A stretch of 41,670 nucleotides of DNA from JAVBNC01 sp031551765 (GCA_031551765.1 JAVBNC010000022.1:1-41670), one strand, 5' to 3'; counted from the first letter of the stretch, positions 14,802-23,550 are shown. Notes: generated from the sequence alone by a model not told the origin. Translations and numbers: made by a program.

Positions 14802-15617
14802 CTACCCGTGCGCGGCGGGTGACGCATCAGCCCGCCGGAGCAGCCACAAAGCCAGACAGAACAACGCCGCAAGGGCCAGCGCGGTCACCAGCGCCTCCAC
14901 CCCGCGTTGCGGCGCGAAAGAAGCGGCAAAGCGCCCGGCCCGCGCGTACAGTTCCGGGTCCCGGTGGTAGCTGTACACATCCCAGGCCGCGACCCCGAAA
15001 GAACTGAGCGCCTGGGCCAGGCCCAGGCAGGCCGTCACCAGGCTCAGACCCGGCCGCAGCAGGCCGGGCAGCGCGCCCGCCAGCACGACAAAAGAAAGAA
15101 TGAAGGCCAGTTCGCCCAGCAGCACCACGCGCGGCGGGGCCGCCGCGCTCATGACAAAGGCCAGATACAGCTCGGTCACGGCAGCCAGGCCCAGCGCGCA
15201 AAGCGGCAGAACCCGGCGCTTTTCCAAACTTTCCAGCAGCGGCCGCGCCCGGCGGAACAGGTGCGTCAAAGCCACGCAGTACATGCCGCCCAAGGCGAAC
15301 AGTCCCAGCACCAGTACCGGGTGCGTCTGGTTAAACGCCCCCATGCTCAGGCCGGACAACAGACTGCCCAGCAAGCTGAATACCACCGGCAGCATGGCCG
15401 CCCGCCGCCCCCGGACCACAAAGGGCACGGGCAGCAGCAAGGCCAGCGCGCAAACCAGCGGCACAGCCTGGCCCAACCCCAACCCGCCCGAAAGCAGGGA
15501 AAGCAGCGAAACGCCCAGCAGCACCAGCCCCCAACAGCAAGCCGGGACCAGCATCGCCAAAAAAAACAAGGTCAGCGGATACGAAGGCGGGTACAGTTTT
15601 ACGGGACGACGAGCCAT
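14802..15617 (-). CDS. Multi-pass membrane protein of unknown function
   Basis: 271 residues with about eight hydrophobic segments, including residues 13-45, 50-70, 75-95, 105-125, 145-165, 170-195 and 230-250. An N-terminal RRPVKLYPPSYPL leader is followed by a first helix; a short basic loop RRARPLLESLEKRR sits in mid-protein. The arrangement is reminiscent of DmsC/NrfD-like anchor subunits, but no partner iron-sulfur gene is nearby, so I do not assign it. Start at 15617: GGAGG lies 6 bases before the ATG and the reading upstream is repeat sequence. It follows alaS at a distance of 422 bases. Confidence 0.7.
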   Translation of the reverse strand: MARRPVKLYPPSYPLTLFFLAMLVPACCWGLVLLGVSLLSLLSGGLGLGQAVPLVCALALLLPVPFVVRGRRAAMLPVVFSLLGSLLSGLSMGAFNQTHPVLVLGLFALGGMYCVALTHLFRRARPLLESLEKRRVLPLCALGLAAVTELYLAFVMSAAAPPRVVLLGELAFILSFVVLAGALPGLLRPGLSLVTACLGLAQALSSFGVAAWDVYSYHRDPELYARAGRFAASFAPQRGVEALVTALALAALFCLALWLLRRADASPAAHG

Positions 15618-15624
15618 GGGATGC

Positions 15625-15695
15625 CTCCGGCGGCCGGGGGGAGGGGGGAACCTTTCTTGTAAGAAAGGTTCCCCCCTTCCCCCGGACCCCCATCC
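15625..15695 (-). repeat. Hairpin repeat element (family 3) ending in a ribosome-binding site
   Basis: Arms at 15642-15658 and 15661-15677 form 17 pairs (GGGGGGAACCTTTCTT and its complement). It is flanked by G-runs and, on the minus strand, by CCGCCGGAGGCAT, which contains the GGAGG of the downstream membrane-protein gene. Similar elements are, from memory, common between Desulfovibrio genes. Confidence 0.6.
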
Positions 15696-15976
15696 CCCTT
15701 CCAAAGAACTTTACCAGGGGGTATGGCAATTCTCTCTGATAAAGCGGCACCGTACAATGACGGCGCCGCCTCTTTTTATCCTATCAAGCCAGTACCCGCC
15801 AGTATGTGAGCGCCGCGGCGCGACAATTTTGCAGGATAGCAAAATTGCCCGCCGGGGTCCTCCCCGGCGCCCCGAAGGGGTGAGGGCCAGGACGGCCCGA
15901 ATCAACAGAACGGCGGATAAGCACCCTTTTCTTAGGCACCCTGTAAGGGGTCCAGGGGTGCTAACCCCTGGCGAGT

Positions 15977-16020
15977 GCAGGGCAGCGCCCTGCTCTCACT
16001 CTTGGATGGCTTCGACAAAA
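15977..16020 (+). repeat. Dispersed repeat, family 2, right-arm copy
   Basis: GCAGGGCAGCGCCCTGCTCT then CACTCTTGGATGGCTTCGACA matches the right arm and apex of the palindrome at 12873-12937 with a few substitutions. The left arm beyond the apex is missing. Confidence 0.7.
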
Positions 16021-16039
16021 TTGCCTTTCAGCAACCTGC

Positions 16040-18691
16040 TTATCGAAGCAACCCTTTCAACACAGTGAAAGCCTCATCAATGCCGGCCGCGTTGGTGCCG
16101 CCGGCCTGGGCCATGTCGGGCCTGCCGCCGCCGGACCCGCCGATTTTCTCGGCCACGGGCTTGATGAGCGCGGGCGCGGTGAAGCGGCCCACCAGGTCTT
16201 TGGACACGGCGATAACCAGACTGACCTTGCCGTCTTCCTCGGCCGTGAGGCAGGCGATGCCGGACGGCAGCTTGGAGCGCACGTCGTCCATGACCTCACG
16301 CAGAGCCTTGATGGACGGCGCGCCGGACCGGGCGGCCAGCAGCTTGATGCCGTTCACGTCCTCGACATGATCCATGAGGTTGCGGCCCTGGCCGGACGCG
16401 GCCACGGAGGCGGCGCGTTCCACGTCCTTACGCAGGGTGCGGATATCCGCCATGAGCGCGTTGACCTTGGGCGCCAGCTCACCGGGACGGCCTTTGAGCA
16501 GCGTGGAAAGCTCGGCCAGCTCGGCGCGCTGTTCGCGCAGCAGGGTGAGGGCGTTCCAGCCGGTGACGGCTTCGATACGGCGCGTTCCGGCGGCAACACC
16601 GGCTTCGCTGAGAATGGCGAAAGAACCGGCCTGGCCGGTGCGTTCCAGGTGCGTGCCGCCGCACAGCTCGGTGGATTCGCCGGGCACGGAAACCACACGC
16701 ACGGCGTCGCCGTACTTTTCGCCGAACAGGGCTATGGCGCCCTTGGCAAGAGCGGCCGGGTAGCTCATCTCTTCCGCTTCCAGGGAAATGTCCGCGAGGA
16801 TGGCCGCGTTGACCGCGTCTTCCACGTCCGCGATTTCCTGGGGCGTCATGGCGGCCATGTGGGTAAAGTCAAAACGCAGCCTGTCCGGCCCGACCAGGGA
16901 CCCGGCCTGGCGCACGTGGCTGCCCAAAACTTTGCGCAGGGCGGCGTGCATCAGGTGCGTGGCCGTGTGGTTGCGGGCGGAAGCCATGCGCTCGCCTTCC
17001 AGCACCGCGAGGGAAATTTCGCCGTCCAGGAAGAGGCGGCCCTCGGTGACCGTAACGGCGTGCACGGTCAGCGCGGCGGAAGGCTTGAGCGTGTCCGTCA
17101 CTTCCGCCCTGCCGCCTTCATCGGACAGGGAGAGGATTTCGCCCCTGTCGCCCACCTGGCCGCCGGAAGAGCCGTAGAACGGGGTGCGGCCCGCCACCAG
17201 AAAGCCGCTTTCCTTTTCGGCCAGCTGGTCCACCCGTTCCCCGGCCGCGTTGAGCAGCGCGGTGATGCGGGAGGACGCGCGCAGATTGTCGTAGCCCAGG
17301 AATTCGGCATGCAGGCCTTCCTCCAGCAGCGACGCGAAGCGGGAAGCCAGGTCGGTTTCGCCGGAACCTTTCCAGGCGGCCTTGGCGCGTTCCTTCTGGC
17401 GGTTCATGGCTTCGCGATAGCCGTCCTCGTCCACGGAAAAGCCCTTTTTGCCCGCCACGTCGTTGACGATATCCAGGGGGAAGCCGTAGGTGTCGTACAG
17501 CTTGAAAACCACGTCGCCGGGCAGGCAGCCCTTGGCCGGGAGTTTGGCCAGCTCTTCTTCCAGCAGCGCCAGGCCCTTGTCCAGGGTCTTGCTGAAGCGC
17601 TCTTCTTCCTCGCGCACCAGGCGTTCGATAAAGGAGCGGGATTCCGTGACTTCCGGGTAGTCCGCGCCCATGATGTCCACCACGGTGAGCGCGCTCTTGT
17701 GCAAAAAGGTTTCCGGCATGCCGATGAGCCGCCCGAAACGGTAGGCCCGGCGGATGAGGCGGCGCAGCACGTAGCCGCGCCCTTCGTTGGAGGGCATGAT
17801 GCCGTCGGCCACCATAAAGGCCACGGCGCGGCTGTGGTCCGCTATCACGCGCAGGGCGGTGTCGGTATCGTCCGTGTCCGGCAGGCTGGATTTGTAGGTC
17901 ACGTTGGCCAGGGCCGCGATGGCCTTGATCAGATCCTGGAACAGGTCGCAGTCAAAGTTGGAACGCTTGCCCTGGCATACGGCGGCCGCGCGTTCCAGGC
18001 CCATGCCCGTGTCGATGCTGGGCTTGGGCAGCTTTTCGCGGTTGCCCGGCTCGATCTGATTGTACTGCATGAACACCAGGTTCCAGATTTCCAGGAAGCG
18101 GTCGCAGTCGCAGCTGCCGATGCCGCAGTCCGGGCCGCAGCTCATGTCTTCGCCCTGGTCCACGAAAATTTCGGAACAGGGGCCGCAGGGGCCGGTATCG
18201 CCCATGGACCAGAAGTTGTCCTTCTCGCCTATCCGTTTGATGCGCTCCGGGGGCAGTCCCGCGTGCTCCCGCCAGAATTCAGCGGCCTCGTCGTCGGTCT
18301 CGAACACCGTGACCCAGAGTTTTTCCTTGGGGAGCTTGAGTTCCTCGGTCACGAACTTCCAGGCCAGGCGTATGGCTTCGGACTTGAAGTAGTCGCCGAA
18401 CGAGAAGTTGCCCAGCATTTCGAAAAAAGTGTGGTGCCGGGCGGTTCTGCCCACGTTGTCCAGGTCGTTGTGCTTGCCGCCCACGCGCAGGCATTTCTGC
18501 GCGGTGACGGCCGTGGAATAGGCGCGCTTTTCCTGGCCCTGGAAGATCTTTTTGAACTGCACCATGCCCGCGTTGGTGAACAACAGCGAAGGGTCGTCCT
18601 TGGGCACCAGGGAAGAGGAGCGCACGTGCTCATGCCCGTGGACGCGGAAAAATTCGATAAAACGGCGGCGTATCTCGTTGGCTGTCAGCAC
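16040..18691 (-). CDS. alaS: Alanyl-tRNA synthetase
   Basis: 883-residue class II synthetase that charges tRNA-Ala and edits Ser/Gly mischarging. Residues 1-~450 hold the aminoacylation and tRNA-recognition domains (opening EIRRRFIEFFRVHGHEHVRSSSLVPKDDPSLLFTNAGM). The editing domain has the metal-binding HTATH and CGGTH motifs, followed by a C-terminal DHH-associated segment ending GGGRPDMAQAGG. Length matches the family (~875). Start is GTG, with AAGGAG 9 bases upstream overlapping the recA stop codon. It therefore forms an operon with recA, 10 bases apart, without the recX that separates them in E. coli. Confidence 0.96.
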   Translation of the reverse strand: MLTANEIRRRFIEFFRVHGHEHVRSSSLVPKDDPSLLFTNAGMVQFKKIFQGQEKRAYSTAVTAQKCLRVGGKHNDLDNVGRTARHHTFFEMLGNFSFGDYFKSEAIRLAWKFVTEELKLPKEKLWVTVFETDDEAAEFWREHAGLPPERIKRIGEKDNFWSMGDTGPCGPCSEIFVDQGEDMSCGPDCGIGSCDCDRFLEIWNLVFMQYNQIEPGNREKLPKPSIDTGMGLERAAAVCQGKRSNFDCDLFQDLIKAIAALANVTYKSSLPDTDDTDTALRVIADHSRAVAFMVADGIMPSNEGRGYVLRRLIRRAYRFGRLIGMPETFLHKSALTVVDIMGADYPEVTESRSFIERLVREEEERFSKTLDKGLALLEEELAKLPAKGCLPGDVVFKLYDTYGFPLDIVNDVAGKKGFSVDEDGYREAMNRQKERAKAAWKGSGETDLASRFASLLEEGLHAEFLGYDNLRASSRITALLNAAGERVDQLAEKESGFLVAGRTPFYGSSGGQVGDRGEILSLSDEGGRAEVTDTLKPSAALTVHAVTVTEGRLFLDGEISLAVLEGERMASARNHTATHLMHAALRKVLGSHVRQAGSLVGPDRLRFDFTHMAAMTPQEIADVEDAVNAAILADISLEAEEMSYPAALAKGAIALFGEKYGDAVRVVSVPGESTELCGGTHLERTGQAGSFAILSEAGVAAGTRRIEAVTGWNALTLLREQRAELAELSTLLKGRPGELAPKVNALMADIRTLRKDVERAASVAASGQGRNLMDHVEDVNGIKLLAARSGAPSIKALREVMDDVRSKLPSGIACLTAEEDGKVSLVIAVSKDLVGRFTAPALIKPVAEKIGGSGGGRPDMAQAGGTNAAGIDEAFTVLKGLLR

Positions 18692-18701
18692 CTGAGGCTC
18701 C

Positions 18702-19775
18702 TTATTCTTCAGCGTCGTCTTCGCTTACCGGGCCGGAATTGGGGATCTTGTCCGGGTTCATGCCCAGGTGGTCAATAATCTTTTTCTCAATGGACGCGCG
18801 CAGTTCCGGGTTCTCATCCAGCATGGCGCGCACGTTTTCCTTGCCCTGGCCCAGGCGTTCGCCGCCAAAGGCGAACCAGGAACCGCTCTTGTCGATGATG
18901 CCCGCGTCCGAGCCCATGTCGATGATCTCGCCGGTGCGGGAAATGCCCGTGCCGTACAGGATATCGAAAATGGCCTCCCGGAACGGCGGCGCCACCTTGT
19001 TCTTGACCACCTTGACCCGGGTGCGGTTGCCGTAGCTCTCTTCCTTGTCCTTCAAGGTCTGGATGCGGCGTATGTCCAGGCGCACGGAAGCGTAGAATTT
19101 AAGCGCGTGGCCGCCGGTGGTGGTTTCCGGGTTGCCGTAGCCCCCGGTCATGCCGCCGATTTTCATGCGGATCTGGTTGATGAAAATGACGGCCGTGCGG
19201 GACTTGTGGATGGTCCCCGTAAGTTTGCGCAGCGCGTGGGACATCAGCCGCGCCTGGCCGCCCACCTGGGTTTCGCCCATGTTGCCTTCCAGTTCCGCCT
19301 GGGGGATCAGCGCGGCCACGGAGTCGATGACCACCAGGTCCACGGCGGCGGAACGCACCAGCATGTCCGCGATATCCAGGGCCTGCTCGCCATAGTCCGG
19401 CTGGGAGATCAGCAACTCGTCCGTCTTCACGCCCAGGCGCTTGGCGTAGGCCACGTCCAGGGCGTGCTCGGCGTCGATGAACGCGCAGGTGCCGCCCAGT
19501 TTCTGGGCTTCCGCGATAATGTGCAGACTGAGCGTGGTTTTGCCCGAAGATTCCGGCCCGTAAATTTCAGAAACCCGGCCGCGCGGTATCCCGCCCACGC
19601 CCAGAGCCAAATCCAGCCCGATGGAGCCCGTGGGAATGACCGGAATGCTCACGTGGGCCGAATCGGACAGTTTCATGACCGAACCCTGGCCGTATTTGCG
19701 CTCAATGGTGGTCAGCGCCGTGGTCAGCGCTTCCAGCCGCATTTCTTCAGGGCTGAGAACAGGTTTTTTGGCCAT
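18702..19775 (-). CDS. recA: RecA recombinase
   Basis: 357-residue DNA strand-exchange ATPase and LexA coprotease. Visible motifs: Walker A GPESSGKT near residue 71, catalytic Glu in AFIDAEHALD, Walker B DLVVIDSVAALIP, L2 loop segment GGMTGGYGNPETTTGGHALKFYAS with a Gly/Met variation, and an acidic C-terminus (SEDDAEE). Start at 19775 (MAKKPVLSPEE). Divergent from the PP-loop gene, with a promoter at 19814-19842. I could not identify a LexA box in the leader with confidence. Confidence 0.97.
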   Translation of the reverse strand: MAKKPVLSPEEMRLEALTTALTTIERKYGQGSVMKLSDSAHVSIPVIPTGSIGLDLALGVGGIPRGRVSEIYGPESSGKTTLSLHIIAEAQKLGGTCAFIDAEHALDVAYAKRLGVKTDELLISQPDYGEQALDIADMLVRSAAVDLVVIDSVAALIPQAELEGNMGETQVGGQARLMSHALRKLTGTIHKSRTAVIFINQIRMKIGGMTGGYGNPETTTGGHALKFYASVRLDIRRIQTLKDKEESYGNRTRVKVVKNKVAPPFREAIFDILYGTGISRTGEIIDMGSDAGIIDKSGSWFAFGGERLGQGKENVRAMLDENPELRASIEKKIIDHLGMNPDKIPNSGPVSEDDAEE

Positions 19776-19813
19776 GGGAACACTCCGGGCAAGGGTTTTA
19801 TGAAAGACCCGTT

Positions 19814-19842
19814 CATATAACAAAACACGGAAAAACCCGCAA
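19814..19842 (-). promoter_or_regulatory. Sigma70-type promoter of recA-alaS
   Basis: On the minus strand, TTGCGG (19842-19837), 17 bases, TATATG (19819-19814), about 39 bases upstream of the recA start codon. No clear SOS operator is seen over it. Confidence 0.6.
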
Positions 19843-19909
19843 TGGCCGCCCTTCCCTTCGCAACATCCGCCCCTTGCCTTTTTCCCTTTGCGGCCGTATT
19901 GGGGCGGGC

Positions 19910-21025
19910 ATGAACACGCACACGCCCGCGACCCTCGTCGCGCTGCTTTCCGGCGGCCTGGACAGCATCCTGGCCGCCCGCCTCATGCAGGACATGGGCC
20001 ACAAGGTCATTTGCCTGCACTTTGTCTCGCCCTTTTTCGGCAAGCCCCACCTTGTCCCGCATTGGGAAGGGCTGTACGGCCTCTCCATCCAAGCCGCGGA
20101 CATTGGCGAGGACTTCGCCCGCATGCTGCGGGAGAGGCCGGAACACGGCTTCGGCAAGGTCATGAACCCCTGCGTGGACTGCAAAATCATCATGCTGCGC
20201 CGGGCCAAGGAACTGATGGCCGAACTGGGCGCCTCCGCCATTGTCAGCGGCGAAGTGCTGGGCCAGCGACCCATGTCCCAGCGCCGGGACACCCTCAACG
20301 TCATCCAGCGCGACGCGGGCGTGAAGGGCCTGCTGCTGCGCCCTTTGAGCGCGCAGCTTCTGGACGAAACGGACGCCGAGCGCGCGGGCCTGGTGGACCG
20401 CTCCCGCCTGTTGTCCATCGCGGGACGGGGGCGGACGAAGCAGCTGGCCCTGGCCGCGAGCATGGGCCTGAAAGAAATCCCCACCCCGGCGGGCGGCTGC
20501 CTGCTGGCGGAAAAAGAAAACGCACGCAGCTACTGGCCGGTGCTCAAATACTGCGCAAAGCCCGGCGCGGCGGAATTCCACCTGGCCAACACCGGCCGCC
20601 AGTACTGGAGCCACGCTTCCGGCCCGCTCTGGCTCTGCGTGGGCCGCAACCAGGACGACAACACCCGTCTGCTGGATACGGCCCGGCCCACGGACTACCT
20701 GTTCAAGGTGGCGGATTTCCCCGGCCCTATCGCCCTGGCCCGTCCCCTGCCCTCCAGTGTGTGGGACGCGGCAGCCCTGCGCGCTGCCGCCGCCTTTGCC
20801 GCCTCCTTTTCCCCCAAGGCCGCGCGCCACGCCGAAGCCACGGGAGAAAGCGTGGCCGTGCGCATCCATCAAAGCGAATTGGGCCTGGATGGTCCCGGCG
20901 AGAGCGTGAGCGTACCCCCGGACCGCGTCACTTCGCATCATTGGCAGGAAGCCCAGTGGCCGGAAGCCAAGGAAGAACTGCGCGCGGAAGCGCGGGCCAG
21001 GGAACTGGAACGTTCCGGCCGCTAA
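19910..21025 (+). CDS. PP-loop ATPase, ThiI/MnmA-like tRNA-thiolation family
   Basis: 371 residues. The PP-loop SGGLDS (residues 14-19) binds ATP for adenylation; LAARLMQDMGHKVICLHF continues the N-type pyrophosphatase fold. C88-V-D-C91, in MNPCVDCKIIMLRRA, is in the position of the cysteines of MnmA/ThiI-like sulfur carriers. The C-terminal third (from GRQYWSHASG) looks like a separate small domain. Most likely it modifies tRNA with sulfur, but the exact nucleoside is unknown. Start at 19910 because the family begins just before the PP-loop; an upstream in-frame ATG at 19874 is possible. Divergent from recA. Confidence 0.7.
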   Translation: MNTHTPATLVALLSGGLDSILAARLMQDMGHKVICLHFVSPFFGKPHLVPHWEGLYGLSIQAADIGEDFARMLRERPEHGFGKVMNPCVDCKIIMLRRAKELMAELGASAIVSGEVLGQRPMSQRRDTLNVIQRDAGVKGLLLRPLSAQLLDETDAERAGLVDRSRLLSIAGRGRTKQLALAASMGLKEIPTPAGGCLLAEKENARSYWPVLKYCAKPGAAEFHLANTGRQYWSHASGPLWLCVGRNQDDNTRLLDTARPTDYLFKVADFPGPIALARPLPSSVWDAAALRAAAAFAASFSPKAARHAEATGESVAVRIHQSELGLDGPGESVSVPPDRVTSHHWQEAQWPEAKEELRAEARARELERSGR

Positions 21026-21068
21026 GCCCGTCTGTTTCCCATAAAAACGTGATCCGGATAAAAAAGGG

Positions 21069-21096
21069 TTGCGTTTTTTTCCTATTGAATGATAAC
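21069..21096 (+). promoter_or_regulatory. Promoter of the metal-uptake cluster
   Basis: TTGCGT (21069-21074), 16 bases, GATAAC (21091-21096). The -10 overlaps the Fur-box-like site, as expected for iron repression. Confidence 0.55.
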
Positions 21097-21109
21097 GACT
21101 TTCATCTTC
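21091..21109. promoter_or_regulatory. Fur-box-like operator
   Basis: GATAACGACTTTCATCTTC matches the 19-base Fur consensus GATAATGATAATCATTATC at 13 of 19 positions. It overlaps the -10 and lies 31 bases upstream of the GTPase gene. It predicts iron-responsive repression of the whole cluster to 28028. Confidence 0.65.
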
Positions 21110-21140
21110 ATTTTATAGCATCCTCAATCCGGGAGGTTTC

Positions 21141-21842
21141 ATGCGCCCCGTTCTTGTGGCCGGCCCGCCCAGCGCCGGGAAAACCGCCGTCATCATGCAC
21201 GCCGCCCGCGCCCTGCTCCATGCGGGCCTGCGCGTGGCGGCCGTTAAATTCGACACCAGAAGTTCCCTGGACCCGGAACTGTACCGCGAACGCCTGGGCA
21301 TACCCGCCCTGGGCGGCCTGAGCGGGTACCTCTGCCCGGACCACTACTTCATCTCCAACATGGAAGAAGCCCTTGACTGGGGCAAAAGCCAGCAGGCGGA
21401 CGTGCTGTTTATTGAAACCGCCGGACTGTGCCTGCGCTGCGCCCCGCATATCGAAGGCGTTCTGGCCGTCACCCTGGTGGACTGTCTGGGCGGCATCCAG
21501 GCCCCGGAAAAAATGGGGCCCATGCTCAGCCTGGCGGACCTGGTGGTGCTGACCAAAGGCGACCTGGTCTCCCAGGCGGAGCGGGAAGTGATGCTGCACG
21601 GCGTGGGCCGCGCCAACCCGCAAGCGGAAACCTTTCTGGTCAACGGGCTCACCGGCACCGGCACGCTGCGCCTGGCCAGGGCCATACGCGAACGGCCGGA
21701 AGTGGACAGCCTGGAAGGCAGAACCCTGCGCTGCGACATGCCCGCGGCCATCTGCTCCTACTGTACGGGCGAGCGCCGCGTGGGGCGGCGCTTCCAGTCC
21801 GGCAGCGTGGAAAAACTCTGCACCACGGGAGGCGCGGCATGA
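21141..21842 (+). CDS. HypB/UreG-like (SIMIBI/G3E) GTPase, putative metallochaperone
   Basis: 233 residues, cytoplasmic. P-loop GPPSAGKT (8-15); a Walker B-like FIETAG (90-95) immediately followed by C97-L-R-C100, in the place where G3E metallochaperones carry metal-binding cysteines; the guanine-specificity motif is TKGD (138-141), a variant of NKxD; a second pair C205-S-Y-C208 is near the C-terminus. These features suggest a GTPase that binds a metal between switch regions. It is the first gene behind the Fur-like box, with GGAGG 6 bases before the ATG, and overlaps the next gene by four bases. The exact metal is unknown. Confidence 0.75.
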   Translation: MRPVLVAGPPSAGKTAVIMHAARALLHAGLRVAAVKFDTRSSLDPELYRERLGIPALGGLSGYLCPDHYFISNMEEALDWGKSQQADVLFIETAGLCLRCAPHIEGVLAVTLVDCLGGIQAPEKMGPMLSLADLVVLTKGDLVSQAEREVMLHGVGRANPQAETFLVNGLTGTGTLRLARAIRERPEVDSLEGRTLRCDMPAAICSYCTGERRVGRRFQSGSVEKLCTTGGAA

Positions 21843-22642
21843 GCGCGCGGCTTGAAATTTTGGGCGGCACGGACCGCGAAGGACGGCCGGAAGATGTGGC
21901 GGAACTCGTCCTCCTGCCCGGCGAGAGCCTGGCTGTTGTGGGGCCCACCGGTTCCGGCAAGAGCGAATTCCTGGCGGACATAGAGCAACTGGCCCGGCGG
22001 GACACGCCTTCCGGCCGCTCGGTGTCCTTTGTCGGCACGGGTTCGGAAGGCCGTTCCGGCACGGTGGTGGCCACGCTTTCCCAGCGCACGCATTTCATCA
22101 TGGACGCCAGCGTGGGCGAGTTCCTGGCCCTGCACGCCGCCGCGCTGCATAAGCCCGGCGCGGACTGGCCCGGACAGGTGGTGGCGCTCGCCAACACCCT
22201 GTGCGGGGAACCCATGGCCGCCTCCAGCGCCTTGCAGCGCCTCAGCGGCGGCCAGGCCAGGGCGCTGATGATCGCGGATATCGCGCTCATCTCCGACGCG
22301 CCCGTGGTGCTGATCGACGAAGTGGAAAACGCGGGCATAGACAAGCACCGCGCCGTGAAAACCCTGGCCGGACACGGCAAAATTATTGTCATCGCCACGC
22401 ACGACCCGGTGCTCATGCTTTCCAGCCAGCGGCGACTGGTCATGGCCGGGGGCGGCATGCGCCGCCTGCTGGAACTGGACGCGGCGGAACGCCAAAAACG
22501 CGACGAGCTGGCCCTGCTGGACGCGGCCCTGCTCCAGGCCAGGGACGCGTTGCGCGGCGGGGAACGGCTGGGCGGGCTGACATTCCCCTCCCGGCCTCAA
22601 GCGCGGCTGTTGCCCACGGAACAAGAGGAAAGCAGAACATGA
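21839..22642 (+). CDS. Stand-alone ABC-type ATPase of the GTPase trio
   Basis: 267 residues. Walker A GPTGSGKS (35-42), Q-loop near LSQRT (80-84), signature LSGGQ (135-139), Walker B VVLIDE (156-161) and H-loop THD (187-189) are all intact. The C-terminal 65 residues, rich in Arg/Leu/Ala, form a helical extension. The start codon overlaps the GTPase stop (ATGA), and the stop overlaps the next start. No membrane permease belongs to this trio, so it may act as a soluble ATPase rather than as a transporter motor. Alternatively it energises the permease at 26675. Confidence 0.8.
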   Translation: MSARLEILGGTDREGRPEDVAELVLLPGESLAVVGPTGSGKSEFLADIEQLARRDTPSGRSVSFVGTGSEGRSGTVVATLSQRTHFIMDASVGEFLALHAAALHKPGADWPGQVVALANTLCGEPMAASSALQRLSGGQARALMIADIALISDAPVVLIDEVENAGIDKHRAVKTLAGHGKIIVIATHDPVLMLSSQRRLVMAGGGMRRLLELDAAERQKRDELALLDAALLQARDALRGGERLGGLTFPSRPQARLLPTEQEESRT

Positions 22643-23514
22643 CCTGCCACATCTACCTCACCCTGCCGCCCAACATCATGCGCCGCGCCAGGGAAGTGAT
22701 TTCCCGGCGCTACCCCGGCGTGCGTCTCGGCTCCCCGGAAATCCACGCGGAAATGTACGCGTTCGCCTCCACCTTCGGCGACGGCCACATCCCGGCCCTC
22801 AGCGTGAGCGCGTATCCGCAGCTGCTGCCGCGCGCCCTGGCCCTGGCCAAACAAGGCCGCCTGGCCTTGCCGGAGGCCACCCTGCCCCCGCTGCGGCCGG
22901 AGCTGGCCGCCCTGGGCCTGACCCCGCCCGTGCCGGAACTGGTCATCACGGCCGTGGTGCCCGGCGTGCTCGCGGCTTCCGCCACCCTGGCCGCGCCCCT
23001 GCGCGATTGGCCGGATTTATGCGCGCCGGGCTTTCCCGGCCCCGTGGGCTGCCCGCCCCAGGATACGCCCATGCCTTACCTGCTGGAAGCGGTCCTGCGC
23101 GGTGCCTGCGGCCCGGCCGTACAAAACCTGTTGGACAAGCTGGATACCAGGAGCAACCCCCTGGACATCAATAAGCGCATCGGCCGGGGCGAACTGAGCG
23201 CCGCCGTGCTTATCCCCGCCTTTGCCCGCACTTTCCGCGAAGGGGGCGGCCGCATGGTCTGGCCCGCAAGCGGCGCCCTGGCCGTGCCCATGCTGGCCTG
23301 TCTCGGCGCGGACGCCCCGCCGGAAGCTCACGAAATTCTGGCCTTTCTGCTTTCAGAGGAATTTCAGCGCTTCACGGCCACGGACGGAGTCATGGCCCCG
23401 GCCAGGGGAGGCGTGCCCGGCTTTGCGGAACTGGAAGAGCAGGGCTGGAACCTGTCCTGGCCCGGCTGGGACTTGTGGCTGTGCGCGGCCGAAAACATGA
23501 TGACGCAAGCGTAG
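22639..23514 (+). CDS. Solute-binding-fold protein without signal peptide
   Basis: 291 residues. The C-terminal half has the look of a type 2 periplasmic binding protein: LIPAFARTF, then VWPASGALAVPMLACLGADAPPEAHEILAFLLS and FTATDGVMAPARGGVPGF. But the N-terminus is MTCHIYLTLPPNIMRR, with no signal peptide or lipobox, so the product should stay in the cytoplasm. It overlaps the ATPase gene by four bases, so the trio is translationally coupled. A cytoplasmic ligand-binding or metal-handling role is inference. I found no alternative upstream start that would add a signal. Confidence 0.7.
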   Translation: MTCHIYLTLPPNIMRRAREVISRRYPGVRLGSPEIHAEMYAFASTFGDGHIPALSVSAYPQLLPRALALAKQGRLALPEATLPPLRPELAALGLTPPVPELVITAVVPGVLAASATLAAPLRDWPDLCAPGFPGPVGCPPQDTPMPYLLEAVLRGACGPAVQNLLDKLDTRSNPLDINKRIGRGELSAAVLIPAFARTFREGGGRMVWPASGALAVPMLACLGADAPPEAHEILAFLLSEEFQRFTATDGVMAPARGGVPGFAELEEQGWNLSWPGWDLWLCAAENMMTQA

Positions 23515-23550
23515 ACCTTTTATATACCTACTGCACAGGGAGCACTTCGC

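Larger units (their letters stand above)
15618..16039. other. Repeat-rich intergenic region between alaS and the membrane-protein gene
   Basis: No gene that I can support. It contains the family-3 hairpin element at 15625-15695, GC-rich inverted segments near 15850-15880, a GGGGT-CCAGGGG / CCCCTGG arrangement around 15950-15970, and a partial family-2 repeat at 15977-16020 that reaches to 20 bases from the alaS stop. The family-2 piece could act as the alaS 3' hairpin. Confidence 0.6.

Noticed and set aside
16367..18778. An 803-residue plus-strand frame opposite alaS
   Set aside because: Antisense shadow of alaS; low-complexity composition typical of GC-rich reverse frames.
19776..19909. LexA-type SOS box in the recA leader
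   Set aside because: I looked for GAAC-N4-GTTC and CTGT-N-ACAG type dyads and found no convincing match; only GAACGGGT followed by a non-matching half.
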